Assembly (NCBI GenBank): GCA_028023455.1
Contig: JAQFVV010006470.1
Location: 460,001-524,000 of the forward strand
From: Epiperipatus broadwayi
Lineage: Eukaryota > Onychophora > Udeonychophora > Euonychophora > Peripatidae
DNA length: 64,000 bases
Reading direction: 5' to 3'
In this document: positions 37,800 through 50,340 of the stretch, piece after piece
Layout: every line of letters begins with the position of its first letter
Position numbering within the stretch: the first letter of the stretch is position 1
Notes under the pieces: generated by a model
What the model was told of the DNA's origin: nothing
The model's database searches: none
What the model saw: only the letters and a program-made list of their open reading frames with translations
Position numbers and translations under genes: made by a program

Positions 37800-39176
37800 T
37801 GTAACGTTTTTCGTATTACTAGGCCCCTATACGCCTCAAATTTATATTTGAGCGTGAGTTGATCAAGCTGTATCAAAAGAAAAAAGAAAGTTGTATTTCT
37901 ATTCTAAAAACACAGCTATTTTTCCTGATCAACTTCAGCCTATTAATTGTTACGAATTGTGCTATTGACAAAATCAACTTTTAATTTTATTTACTATGGG
38001 CGCCAGAATTCCTAAGAATCCGCTGAAATATGTCGCCAGCACCTCTCGCAAGTTGTAAAACAAAAAAAAATAAAAAGATTTTTATTATATTTTTTTTTAA
38101 GGGGCGGTAATTCTACCGTAATGAGAATTAATGATTTTTACGATTATTAGTCCTGGGCGTATTGAAACATATTGGCAAAGGTAACTTACGTTTAAATCTT
38201 ATTACACTAAAAATAAATTTAATAATAAAAAATAATAACTATTATTAATAACGCACAAATGAGAATTGATATTAGAAATATTTTTAATTTTGACAAACTA
38301 AAATACTTCATGTTAAGTAGCTAATTAATACCTTGGAGAGAACACATTTAATTCAGGTGGGAAATATCCAGAAAATATAAATATCAGTTAAAATAAACAA
38401 AAAGTTCTTGGTTAAATAAGAGTCTCTCATATAGAAAAATTAAAGTCACTATCGGGATTCTTTTATACGTATATTTTTACGAGTAGTTTTAAATAGTTAA
38501 CTTTGTCACAATCAGGATAATTATTCTTACCGGTAAGTTTCATGAATTCAGTAGTAGATAACTATGCATAGTTTTTTGGTTATAATGAGCTCGGCCTTTT
38601 GGTTATTGCTTGATCTTGTGGTCCATTTCCCCAGTCGGTCACGAAGGCTTTTCCTGGTGTACATCATTAGGTCCGATGTCTTCAGGAGCTCCGGTTCACT
38701 GCGACATGCCGAATTCCTTCAGCGAAGAGCGATCTTGGATCTATTAATGTTATCCAAGACCAACTAGAGAAACAAAACGAACAAGACGTTCCTTCAACCG
38801 GATCCCTCCTTTTTATATCCAGTTTTCAGGACTTCTGCGCATGCTAGTACCATGCCTTTTTAATCTTATCCAGTCTTTATAAATTTTATGTAATAAAGTC
38901 TTTATTTTCTTCAAGTTTTCGGCCATCTTTAATTAATTTGAGTATTTCTACTTTCAGCTTATCTTTTTTTTACTTGCTTTTGGAATTCTTTTGTTCTCTC
39001 CAATTACTGTTATTACTAATCACATAAAAAAAAATAAGAAGAATAATTCAACCCTCATTGTACGTTTTTTTTTTTTTAAAAAAAATTACTCAACAAAATT
39101 TTAAATCCACTTTTATCTTTTAGTTTTTTTTTACCCAATGCCAATATATTTGCAACGTATATAAATAAACGTTACA
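37800..39176 (-). repeat. LTR, 5' copy (right)
   Basis: 1377 bp, near-identical to the left LTR; also carries the 67-codon frame (38564-38767). Confidence 0.88.
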
Positions 39177-39190
39177 ATATATATATATAT

Positions 39191-41286
39191 TGTAACGATA
39201 TATAAATATGTCGTTACATTAATTTAAAATAAAAAACTTAATAAAAGTTCGCAAATAAAAGTAAAAAACTAAACGCTAAAATTAAAATATTGTTAAACGT
39301 ATATATTCACACAGATGCTAAACTTTAAAAATATTTTTTTTCATAAACAAAAAAAAAAAAGTATTTGAACGTATTTTTTTTAATAAAAAAATACAAGGTT
39401 GAAATATAAAAATATTTTAATAAAAAAATAACGTAAGTTAAAATAAAAACAGGTATTAATTAATTCCTGTAATCTGTAAATGGAAATGATTGTTTATTAA
39501 TTATCTAAAAGCTGTGTAATTAAAAAGTCAGATGAAAAGTTAGATAAGAGAAGAAAGAAATTTTAGCTTGACCAATGGAAGCACTAAACCTTGGCTCGGA
39601 CCCTAATGAAAGTGATAGACTAGTGACGTTTTGTTCATTGAATCCTTGTGGATAATATAAAAAGGGAAAGACAGTTTTTTCGGACAGTTCCAGCATTGGG
39701 TGTTTGAGAGATGTGGTATGACGCACATACCACACTCTATAAAAAAAAATGAAAAGACTGTGATACCTTGAACCAGCTATTGCCATCTCCAGAACATTAC
39801 CTTCCAATGGAGGTGTCGCGCGGGAATTGAAAGCAGAGGCCATAAGCTATATGAAATGAACAATTGTTAAAATCAATTAAGAACGTTTGTCAAGTTTACA
39901 AATTGATAAACAAGCCAACTGAAATGTTAAAACGAACTCTTATCTGACTTTTGTAAGTTTTTAAATCAAATTAATAATGTTTAATTTTATATGTTTTCCA
40001 AATGATAAACATCATTTCCATTTTTTTTTCTTATTGTAAAGATTATTTAAATGTATGAAATTTAAGTTGTTTATAGATGCTTGCATAGATTCGTTTGCGG
40101 TTAATTATATTTTGGTTTCATATTTGATCAAAATATATAGACATTCGATAAATAATGATACCTTACGGTGAGTATCTAAAATGTATTTATTCGGATGTCT
40201 TTTAAGTTATTGGTGACAACGCAAGTGTCTTATGGTGAATACTATTGGGTTACTTATAAGTTTCCCTCTGCGATTGTCGGTATCAATAATTTTGTATTTT
40301 GATCGTTTATGTTTATTTTGAAATGTTTTTGACCGTGGAATCTATGTAATCGATCTATACCCAACATTTTTAAACAAATCTGTGCGAACGTATTTAAATG
40401 TTAAAATTAAGTCGGGCGTGAATGGCTATATAGTTTGTAAAGTTATATTAAGGGAGGGTAATCTTAGGTTATTCATTTCGTAGTTGAATTGGTTCAATGG
40501 ATTGGATATATTTGTGTAATTAGTAGATGTAGTATGAGGTCCGCTACGGGCAGGATTATAGATATACGCCACACACCCTCTGTTTGCCTATGGATGGGTT
40601 TGTAAGTCGGCAGAAGACCGCAGTCCATTCGTATGGAGTTTTTTGTTTATTGATCTACTTGCCAACAGATGTCACATTCCTGTTGGTGGAGAGTCAATCT
40701 CTTCTCTATTTCAACTTATTGTTCAGATGTACATTCCTGACAATATAGTATTTTGTGTTGTTGTATCATGCTACATTGAATACATGAATGTATCAGATGG
40801 ATTGGCGCCAGTTGATTGCGAAATTTGTTGCCTAAGGTTAAATCAGGGAAGAATATTTTCTTTTCAAATGCAGATCTATGTAGTCTATTCATACTTGACT
40901 ATCTAAATAATAATTAAACTCATTGAAACTTAGTTAAATGTAAAATTAAAAGTTAATATAAAAATCTAAAATGTTAAACTTATTCCTCAAAATTTAAATA
41001 TTATTTTATATGTGCATAAATAAATATTTTTATATGTTAATTTCTGGCAGTGGCTTTTATTCTTTTATATTTAAGATGTAAAATGTATAGATTTTTATCT
41101 CTGCGTCTCCGCTGAGCTAGTGACTTGGGCTAACGGTCGGAATATTTAAAGAAAGTGGAATCTTAACAGCGCGTATCTGCCTACTCTATAAATTTTTCTA
41201 GGTTTAAATGCCTAGATGGCGCCCTGGTAGTTGCAGATATCGTTTTGTGGTTAGATTCGATCTTCACTTTCATTTCGATCGTTATA
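39191..41286. mobile_element. Unclassified insert with TGTAACGAT start in a (TA)n tract
   Basis: Begins TGTAACGATAT and ends ATCGTTATA, an inverted terminal match, with TA tracts on both sides (39177-39190 and 41287-41299). The first 28 bases are themselves palindromic (TGTAACGA ... TCGTTACA). About 2.1 kb without recognisable coding sequence; possibly a solo LTR or a non-autonomous element. An open frame at 39520-39843 (minus) has no known motif. Confidence 0.4.
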
Positions 41287-41306
41287 ATATATATATATTA
41301 AAAAAT

Positions 41307-41720
41307 TACTGGAGCATTTGAAATATGTGGAAATGATATCTATTTTTTACTATCAATCTTCAACCACTTTAAACCATTATAATTCATTATAACTGCCATA
41401 AAATATTGTTTAACTGGTCAATCTTATAACCAACTTCAAGCAATTGCTTAACAAGTATCTCATTAATTTTTTAATTTATCACTCGACAATGATATCCTTT
41501 ATTTTTCTTTCATAATAAAAAAATATGTTGTTACCAGTGTGATAAATTAAAAAAAAATATTAAGATATTTAATTAAGAAATTTTTAGAAGTTTTTTACAA
41601 GATTGAACAGAACAACAATAATTTGTATCAATTTAAAAAGAAATATAATAGCTTAAAGGAGTTGAAGATTGATTGTGAAAAAGGGATTTATATTTCATAT
41701 ATTTCAAGTGCTCAAATGGT
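41307..41720. repeat. Diverged foldback
   Basis: Left arm about 41307-41470, right arm about 41585-41720. TATCAATCTTCAACC near 41355 is mirrored by GTTGAAGATTGATTG near 41659. Roughly 70-75% arm similarity by eye; no coding sequence. Confidence 0.6.
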
Positions 41721-42115
41721 TACAGAAATGAGTTTGCTAGTAACTGAAAAAAGACCCTTTGATTCCTCTTGGAGGCCTTAAAGGAATTGAGCAGGGCAAA
41801 TTGCTAATATCCACTCCATACATTCTTGTCATTGTAGCTGGTAATTATTACTATGCGATTATTCATATAGTATACTGACATGGATGGGCTGCTCACCAAC
41901 ACGCGTTAGCCAAGTGGAGAGTTTATCAGCTTTTTACCTCTGAGTTTAAGAGCAAAAAACACCATGGTCTTTCTTCTCAGTTGCCTGATAAGGCAGAATA
42001 AATGTTTGTGTAAATGATAAATATTTTTCCAAAACATATGTAAAATTATGATAGACAAAAATAAATCATGGCCCTTATTCCCAGGAGGCTGTAAAGTCAC
42101 CAACGAAGGCAGCTT
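41716..42115 (+). mobile_element. RTE 5' leader copy without coding region
   Basis: Matches the RTE leader at 22104-22500 over about 400 bp, then diverges exactly where the coding region would be approached. It is therefore either a 5'-only fragment or an independent short repeat borrowed by the RTE element. Confidence 0.8.
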
Positions 42116-42221
42116 ATAGGGCAACTTACTGAGTAAAAATGAAGTAAATTTTCAGTTGTTTTAAACCATTAAAAATGATGCAGGTTTGTATTTCGTTAAC
42201 AAAAACTGTTTTATTGCCTAG

Positions 42222-42340
42222 AATTATACGATTTGACTGGATGACGTTTCCTTCCATTACATTATTTGAATTTAATGACAGTTGATAAGGAATTAACCAA
42301 AAGCACTTCTGAAGACTGAAAGACTATGTTATATTAGTTT
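42222..42340 (+). repeat. PLE-tail-associated repeat block
   Basis: Contains CATTACATTATTTGAATTTA and a GGAATTAACC...TGAAAGACT block that recurs at 44401-44485 and, inverted, at 34755-34830 and 44100-44165, each time next to PLE endonuclease fragments. On the minus strand it carries GGAAACGTC. Confidence 0.5.
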
Positions 42341-42388
42341 ATTATCATTACATTTATGTTTTTTTAGTGTTATTATAAGTCTTTTAAT

Positions 42389-42470
42389 ATATATATATAT
42401 ATATATAAATAGATATATATATATAACAATAAATAGACTTATAGATAGAGAGAGAGAGAGAGAGAGAGAC
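42389..42470. repeat. (TA)n and (GA)n upstream of the LRR gene
   Basis: TA tracts (42389-42425) and a pure (GA)n (about 42447-42470) end eight bases before the start codon. They would form the proximal promoter or 5' UTR. Confidence 0.8.
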
Positions 42471-42477
42471 CATCATT

Positions 42478-43042
42478 ATGAATACAGTTTTCTTTTTCAT
42501 TATTTTGTGTGTATCTCTATGTATCAGCATGAACACAACATTTGTTAGGGAATGTCCTTCAATCAAATTTCAAGAATGCTCCTGTAGAAATTTACGTATT
42601 ACCTGCCATAATCTTACTTCATTAATGGACTTTCGCAAGTATATGGGTATACCTCGCTCACTGGAATATATTTATATTAAAATAATAAATGAGAGAACAT
42701 TTCCCAACCAAGCAATTCGTGAAGTTCAAACAAAAGTTCTTATAATTACAGGTAATAATCTCCGGTATATTGAATCCGATGCTTTTTTAGGTCTCGATTC
42801 TACATTGAAAGTTTTAGGTATTAAAAATGCAAAACTTAAAGAAATACCAATGTCATCATTCCAGTATCTGCCTTTTCTTCTGCACTTAAATTTAAAGTAT
42901 AATGATATTAGTACAATACCAGCTTACGCTTTCAATAATCTAACTCATTTAAAATCTGTAAATCTCGTTGGAAATAGTATCACAACTGTTTATCCTGGAG
43001 CTTTTTCTCTACCACACACATTGACTAAAGTGATCATACATG
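42478..43042 (+). CDS. Secreted leucine-rich-repeat protein, exon 1
   Basis: The first 188 codons of a 243-residue protein. An N-terminal hydrophobic stretch (residues 4-17) looks like a signal peptide. A canonical LRRNT cap follows with Cys26, Cys34, Cys36 and Cys43 (C-x7-C-x-C-x6-C). About five leucine-rich repeats come next, for example LKVLGIKNAKLKEIPMSSF, LLHLNLKYNDISTIPAYAF and LKSVNLVGNSITTVYPGAF. The frame ends at CATG|GTAAGT, a strong splice donor in phase 1; reading on gives only nine unrelated residues and a stop. ATG 42478 is the only start that gives a signal peptide. The protein is presumably secreted and ligand- or matrix-binding. It resembles small arthropod LRR proteins often annotated as oplophorus-luciferin 2-monooxygenase non-catalytic subunit-like, but I cannot name an orthologue. 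Confidence 0.88.
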
Positions 43043-43048
43043 GTAAGT

Positions 43049-44099
43049 TTTTGCATGATTATATGTAAAATGATTTTCATATAAATAAATGAAGTGCAAA
43101 TATTAGTAATAGAGACTTTACACACAAATGTATCATATTAAGTTGAAATCATTATTAACTGAATTTATGAGGTTTTTTTGATAAAAGACACATTTAATAT
43201 TCATGAAATAAATTTAGTAAAAAGTCTTATAAAATCAATCTCAAAATATATATCTATATTGTTTTTTAATAATATTAAATTTAGTTTTATATAATAAATA
43301 TGATACAGAAAATTTCATTTTGGTCCTCCAATTTTAAACAGATGGATTAATATTTCTAAAAATCCTACTAGAAATAAAATGAAACATTATTTCTTGAATT
43401 ATATGTGGATTGACACAAGCGAGTTTCAAGAATCAAAATGTTTTTTTTTAAATAAATGTTTAAACAAATACCATCTAATTTCTAATTATAAAACACAATG
43501 CAATAATCAGCTTATTGGTACTTTAGTTGTTTTAGCATTATTAAACATTTTCTGTTTTGACTACAGACTATCATATTATGATTGAAAAGATATTCAATCA
43601 AGAAGAATATCCTTGAAAAATATAAAGGAAATTACTTAAGTCAATTTAAGGAATGAGTAATAAATAAAAAATCTGGTCAAGTGAAAATAATAATCATTAA
43701 AAATAATTTACAAAACCAAAAAAGAAATGTATAAGTTCTTTAATATTTTTATTTGTTTTAGCCATTACTAAATTTAAATCTATTATATATAATAATGCAC
43801 TGTCATTAGAATAGCTTGTTACATATCATTAACATCGAATTTCACACACACACATATATATATATATTACAAAATTAATAAATGTAACAGTAATAAACTA
43901 TTATAAACAATTCTTTAATCTGCAGGATTAACCGAAAGTACTTTTGCAGATTTAACGATTGTTTATAATAGTTTATTACCATTAAACTTATTATAATTAC
44001 AATTTTGTTTTAATTAACAGACATTATATATATATATATATATATACATTCTTTCAATTAACAGACATTATATATATATATATATATATACATTCTTTC
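43049..44099. other. Intron segment without recognised elements
   Basis: AT-rich. A 68-codon frame (43379-43585) with a hydrophobic C-terminus has no known motif. Two copies of AATTAACAGACATTATATA plus TA sit near 44010-44090. Confidence 0.5.
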
Positions 44100-44172
44100 A
44101 ATCCACAGAAGTATTTAGCCTTAATTCCTTATCTCTCCTCAACTGTCATTAATTTCAAAAAAACATAACTGA

Positions 44173-44397
44173 ATGAAATACCATCAAAATAATCATGATT
44201 TAATTACTATTTTAATTTTCTTGGATCATGAAAGGTCATGTAAATGTAAGTTTGATATTGAAAGTATTAAGATTCTTCATGAAGAGAGAAACCAAAATAA
44301 AAGGAAAATTAAGGAAGTAATTTTAATAAATGAAAATATAATGAAGATAATTAATAGACAAGCTGCTGAGTTAAAATTCAGGATGCATGGGATCTGA
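44173..44397 (+). pseudogene. PLE endonuclease C-terminal fragment
   Basis: A 74-codon frame reads DHERSCKCKFDIESIKILHE, then ERNQNKRKIKEVILINENI and INRQAAEL. This is the last part of a PLE GIY-YIG domain, where xxE before the final helix carries the catalytic-type Glu. Nothing upstream survives. The inverted noncoding blocks at 44100-44165 and 44401-44485 bracket it, as in other PLE foldbacks here. Confidence 0.65.
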
Positions 44398-44553
44398 GTT
44401 TACATCAGTTACATTATTTGAGTTGATTGGCATTTGAGGAGGAATTAACTCAATGTAATTCTTGGTGATTGAAAGACTGTATATAATTATCAATTATTTA
44501 TTTCTATATTTATTATTATTATTATTTCTAATATGATAGTTTTTAATTTACAG

Positions 44554-44915
<362 letters not shown>

Positions 44916-47500
44916 AACTGGGTCTCGTTTTATGCAGTATACAGATTCCTCAGATAATGTGCACAAAAAAAAATTGCACAAAAATAGACTTAACTTATCT
45001 TGAAAAATGGGGGAAAGGTTCAGCAAATTTTAGAAATCACATAAAAAAAAAAACAACAACAAGGAAAAATTACTTTAAAATTCACATTAATAAAATAAGA
45101 AAAGAAAATACGATTAATAAAAAATTTCAAATATTTAAAAAAAATGAATACAAGAGAATCATTTGTGTCTTTTGTTATTAACTACAATATTAAATTTTAC
45201 AATTTTTCATACATATTTTAATCATTAGCACTATTTGACAATAGGCGTTTATTTGTGAACTGGTAAAAAATCAGATTCATGATGTGATGTACAATTACTG
45301 CCATTTTCAGTCTTATGCTGTGTTATCAGACTGATAGCTAAATTCAAGTTAACTTGAAAATCCGCTGGTAATAGTCTATTTTCCTTAATTTTAATGTTAA
45401 AATTACATTTTTGCATTTTTTAAGATGCTGCCTTTTCTTGAATTCTTTTACAAGTAAAAAAAATCAATAAAACTGTCATTAAAGGTCTAACAAAAGTTGC
45501 AGCTCTGCCCATTCTTAAATCTTATTGGCTGTTACCTTTTGACAACAAAGAAAATGGTTGTCAATATGTGAAGAGTTACAATTTTTTTTTGTTTATTTTG
45601 AAAATGATAAATGAATGTTTTACACCATTTTAAAAGAATTTTTTGACAAATAATAAATTATTTTGATAAAATATGCTAAAAATAAAATTATTTTAGAAAT
45701 ATAGTTAAGAGTTTAGCAAAAATTATTTATTTTTAAGCACAGTAAAAATCACTGCTGTCACAAAATGTCAGCTACACTTTTTAATTGGTAAGTAGCATTC
45801 GTTTTAAGATTTGTGTTATCAAATATTTTTATAATTATAAATAACAATTTATTTTTGGAAAAACTTTCATTCACTTTCCTAACTTGACAAATTAGTAACC
45901 TTTTCATAGCTCAAACCGCATTATAGCGGTTGTCACCTTTAGATCGCTCTAACTCAGCCGATTTTCGAGTTACGGTGAAGAAAAAATATCCATATGAAAG
46001 CTTAGAGCAAGGCCTATAAGATGCTTCCCTCTTCTTTATTATTTTACAAGTAAAAAATCAATACTAGGAAGGTTTTAAGTTGAACAAAAGAAGAAGGCCA
46101 GTTTTCATTGGTTGGATAATCTATTCGCAATCTATTCTCAATTCTTATTGGCTGATGATTCCATTAAATATTTTTTCATCACTAAAATGAAAATTTATGT
46201 TTTAGAGTGTTTTTTTTATTATGTTTCATACATATTATAAATAATTTTCATAAAATCTGCTAAAAATATAGTTATTTTACAAAAGTAGTAAGGTTTTATT
46301 AAAAAAGTGTATACTTTACACGATTGTAAATTGAAAAAGAAACCAGCTGTAGCAACAATTTTGACAACTTGTCAAGAGTTTCCGTTGCTCCAAGCTGTTT
46401 ATGATTTTTTAATGTTTTAGAATATTTTTCTGGCATTTATTTAAATATTATAATGTATTTTTGGTGTATTTTTTTAATAATATGCTGAAAATGTAATTAT
46501 TTTGAGAAAAACATTAAGATTTTTCCTAAAAAATTCTTAAAAAATTCATAATGGCAAATCTGGGAGGAATATAAATGACATTTAGACTGCTTGTAATTCG
46601 CTGGTAATGTTTTTTTTGATTTTTCCACTTTTGAATTTTCTATAAAATACAAATAAAAAATATTTTTGAAAAAACATTAGTTTACTTTCCTAACATTACA
46701 AATAATTAATATACTTTTTGAAAAAAAAACTAAAATTAATATACATTAAAAGATAAAAATATTTCTATCAAAGAGTTTGTGAGTTGACCAATTAAAAAAG
46801 TTCAGAGTTTTACTCACTCAACCAATAAATAAAAGGTACTATGGAAAGGTTAATATACATTTTACAAATGAAACTAAAGTGAATATAATTTTAAAATATG
46901 AACATATTTTGATATTCTAGTATGTGAGTTGACCAATTAGAAGTTTAGAGTTTTACCTCAATTGGCCAATAAAATTAATCCCAGTGAAGCAGTTAGGATT
47001 TTCTGTTTCGATATTTAAAAAAATGACATCACAATCAAAACAAAAGATTATACATTATCATTAGAAAGCTTATTTTCAGTTTACAAAATCAATAAAATCT
47101 TTGTTATTATTTATTTTAAAAATCTAAAAAATATTTATTTGTTATATCTAACAAAAGACATTTTAAACATTTAAAATTTTTGAATATTTATTGCAATGTA
47201 TTTATAAGTAAATATAAATCTATTATTATTTACTCATTAGTATAAGTAAGTTATTTACATACAAGCTAAGAATCTAAATACAGCTTCAGGTCATATTTAC
47301 GTTAGCTGCTAATATAACATTATATTTTTTTAAAAAAAAAAAGTATTTCAAGACAAAATAAGTTATTAATAATTTAAATTTCTTGACACCTAATTAATAT
47401 AATGAAATATGAAAAATATTAAGAATAAACATGAATCACATAACTTCAAAATCACATTAAAATAATCTGCATAAAATGAGATCCAGGTGTGTGTATATAT
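44916..47500. other. Intron segment with diverged internal repeats
   Basis: No gene. Similar blocks recur at low identity, for example GTGAGTTGACCAATTA at about 46788 and 46924, and CTTATTGGCTG at about 45522 and 46146. This suggests an old tandemly duplicated unit. A relatively GC-rich patch at 45905-45975 has no known motif. Confidence 0.5.
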
Positions 47501-47620
47501 GTTTTATTTGTGAACTTTAATACTTTAACTTATATATATATATATATATATATATAAGTAACTTATATATATATATATATATATATATATAAGTTAAAGT
47601 ATTAAAGTTCACAAATAAAA
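47501..47620. repeat. Near-perfect hairpin with (TA)n arms
   Basis: TTTATTTGTGAACTTTAATA followed by CTTTAACTTATATA on the left is mirrored exactly on the right, with two TA tracts meeting at about 47560. Confidence 0.9.
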
Positions 47621-48007
47621 ACTTGTTTTTAAAAATGAAATATTGAAAATAAAAAGTTATCTAAAATTGTATATATACATAAAATCACACAGATAGAAAA
47701 TTATTATAAGAAAATTTTATTAAATAAAATGAAAAGTATTTTAAAACTAAATTTTCAGCAAAAACTTAAAGATTTAAAGATAAATAGATATCTTTAAGAA
47801 TGTACAAAATTTAATTACTTTTATTGTGTAAAAGGCTAAAAATGGAAATGATTATTTTTAATAAGTCTAAGTAAAATATCCCTTGGCATCTCAAAATTTA
47901 TAATTAAAGGCCAGATACACAAGATAAAACAATAAGAACAGAATAACCAATAAAATACTTGAGGAAGTGGACCATAGTGAAATAATTTTTATTATCATCC
48001 TGTTACA

Positions 48008-48086
<79 letters not shown>
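48008..48086. repeat. (TA)n microsatellite
   Basis: Uninterrupted TA tract of about 78 bp. Confidence 0.97.
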
Positions 48087-48090
<4 letters not shown>

Positions 48091-48369
48091 ACCCAACATT
48101 TAACAATTTATTCGAAAATATTTCAATATTTTTGCTTTTATCCAATGAATTTTTGCAAAAACTATTATTTTTAAATAAGGATTTCAAATCTGCCATTTTG
48201 CATGATATTGTCACTCTTGACTTATATGAAATACAACCTCTTTTTTATTATTGGTTTAATGCTCATACAGTAATCCAGACTACATTGATTTCTAATTATT
48301 TTAAGATCAAGAAACTGAAAGTACATTAAATTTTCATATGTTTTTATTTATTTTAGACCTTCTAAACTA

Positions 48370-48900
48370 TTTCATTATTTAAACAACTTATTAATTGTAA
48401 TTGGTTTGCCAGATACAAAAACATCATCAACATATGTATAACATACTATAATTTTTTTGATAACTTTTTTTTTCAAAATATTCTCTTCATGGTTAGAAAT
48501 TACAAAATTACATATTTGAACAACAGTGGGTAAACCCATTGGACAGCCATTACCCATTTTATAAAAATCCCTCTTAAAAACAGCATTCATATTTTTATCA
48601 ATAAAACTTAATATATCAGTTTTAAATTTTATTTTTTTATGTTAATATTTTTTAAACTTAATACATTGGAAATAATTTCAATAAATTCTTATCAATAATT
48701 TGATCCGTACATTTCACTTACGTCTATAATACATATTGAATCATTAGCATCAACCTTAACATTTCAGATTTTATTAACAAAATTAAATGAAGAATATATT
48801 GTATATTTACCAAAACAAATAATTTATTGTAGCATTTTCTAAATTAAACAAGATGTTTCATAATAAAACGACCCTCCCCCATAAGTTCACTTAGTTTCAT
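48370..48900 (-). pseudogene. PLE reverse transcriptase fragment
   Basis: The minus strand reads ANDSICIIDVSEMYGSN (about 48755-48705, motif A-like DVSxMY), then FYKMGNGCPMGLP (48570-48530) and CYTYVDDVFVSGKPIT (48440-48400) with the catalytic YVDD. The motif order matches PLE RT. Stops and shifts lie between the pieces. Confidence 0.68.
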
Positions 48901-49021
48901 CTTTAGTATAGCATCGCTAAACTCTTTAAGTTACCCATTTGTTGCAAATGAATAAACCATTAGAATTATTATACTGTTTATATAATATAGATTTACATCA
49001 ATATCAATATTATATAACTAA

Positions 49022-49125
49022 TTGGTGGTAGCGAGGTCAGCGTGACTGCCTTACAAGCAGTTGCCTTGGATTAGCAGGTTCACATCCTGGCCAATGTTAT
49101 GAAACATGAAAAAAATATTGCAATT
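49022..49125 (+). mobile_element. tRNA-derived SINE copy 1
   Basis: A tRNA-like head: acceptor strands ATTGG (49022-49026) and CCAAT (about 49091-49095), A-box-like TGGTAGCGAGG, anticodon arm CTGC-CTTACAA-GCAG with anticodon TAC (valine-type), and B box GGTTCACATCC (49078-49088). It is followed by a short tail (ATGAAACATGAAAAAAAT) shared with the copy at 51.1 kb. Confidence 0.72.
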
Positions 49126-49559
49126 GGGATTATCTATTTTTCATGTCCATTGCCATAATCGTTTTTTTTCTCCATTTTTGTTATAAGGTTATTAATAGTA
49201 AATAATTGTAAATTGACCTTCACAGGATTTACATAATGTATGATAGTTGGAACTTTCATGTACAATGGTTTGTGATATCGTTTATACCATTATAATCCAT
49301 TTTCATTTTATTATTTGATTAATCTCCTGGTTATGTGAAAATTAAATTACAATACTTTACATTTTAGATCAAATCTATTGAATTTGATATCTTCATAATT
49401 TCATTTTTTATTGCTATGGTATCTATCTAGTCATGGCAGCTACTATTATTGCTGATGCTCTATACTGATGATTGTTACTAATTTCTAAAACATAGTGTTG
49501 GGAATACAAGTAAGTTGTGTTTTAATGGCAAAGAAGAATGTGAAATTGCAACGTTAAAT

Positions 49560-50340
49560 ACATATTCAATTCATTTACCATTGTGTCTTTTTCCATATAT
49601 TTCGCCATGATGTTTTAACATATGGAGTATTTTATCATCAATACTGGCTTGCAAAATATCTGAAATTATCTTTTCTGGGTTAACAATCGAGGTTTCACAT
49701 TCCATCACGAGTACTGTCTGATGTGGGAAAGTAAGTTCTTTATAGGAAACGACTATTTGATCTGAATCTTTAACAACAATCTGTAAGTTAATTTCTGTAC
49801 TTTTCTTATTCTTGTCAGTTAATATATGGGATATGTGATCTTTTAATTCTATTTTATACTATATAATTTTTTGATAGTTCATCTGTTATACCTGCTTTGA
49901 AATTTTGCTTATCAGCTTTCATATCTATTTTTAAATTTCCATCTTTGTATCCTTCTTTGTAGATCTAGCTGCATTCCGTTTTTGTTGATCAGCTTTCAAA
50001 TCTATTTTTAAATTTTCCATCTTAGTGTCTATATTTTCCATTTATGTAGATATATTACCCAATTATTGCAGATTCATCCACATACATTATTCTTATGCTT
50101 TCTATAATTATTTGCATCATTAACATCATAGGATTTAATAAAGAATCATTATAATTTGCTTCCTTTTCTATAGGTTTATCTATATCCTTATTAGTTTTTG
50201 GTACATGTATATTTATTATTGAAGTCCCTCAGACACACCCATGTTTTCTTTCTCATTTATACTAATAATAGTGTTATCTCCTATATATTGACTAACTATT
50301 TTATTTCACATATCCATTTACGCATATCATATTCTTTTTC
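49560..50340 (-). pseudogene. Unidentified coding remnant
   Basis: The minus strand holds an open piece of about 77 codons (near 49810-49575) reading KDSDQIVVSYKELTFPHQTV, then VMECETSIVNPEKIISDILQ and ASIDDKILHMLKHHGEI. Upstream is a lysine-rich piece with a repeated MENxxxKMENLKID pattern. It lies upstream of the PLE RT fragment in the same orientation and could be element-derived. I do not recognise the protein. Confidence 0.4.

Larger units (their letters stand above)
35670..39176 (-). mobile_element. LTR retrotransposon with deleted interior (TRIM/LARD-like)
   Basis: Two near-identical direct repeats (35670-37053, 37800-39176), each starting TGTAACG and ending CGTTACA, bracket only 746 bp. 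A primer-binding-site candidate next to the right LTR shows that the element reads on the minus strand. No gag or pol is recognisable in the interior, so it must be mobilised in trans if at all. It lies in a (TA)n tract, so the target duplication cannot be told from the repeat. Confidence 0.85.

Noticed and set aside
36435-38767. Duplicated 67-codon frame in the two LTRs
   Set aside because: Present twice only because the LTRs are near-identical; no recognisable motif.
42384-42566. Minus-strand frame overlapping the LRR start
   Set aside because: It is the reverse shadow of the LRR exon running into GA and TA repeats.
43379-43585. 68-codon frame in the intron as an extra exon of the LRR gene
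   Set aside because: No leucine-rich repeat pattern and no flanking splice sites in compatible phase; exon 1 joins exon 2 perfectly without it.
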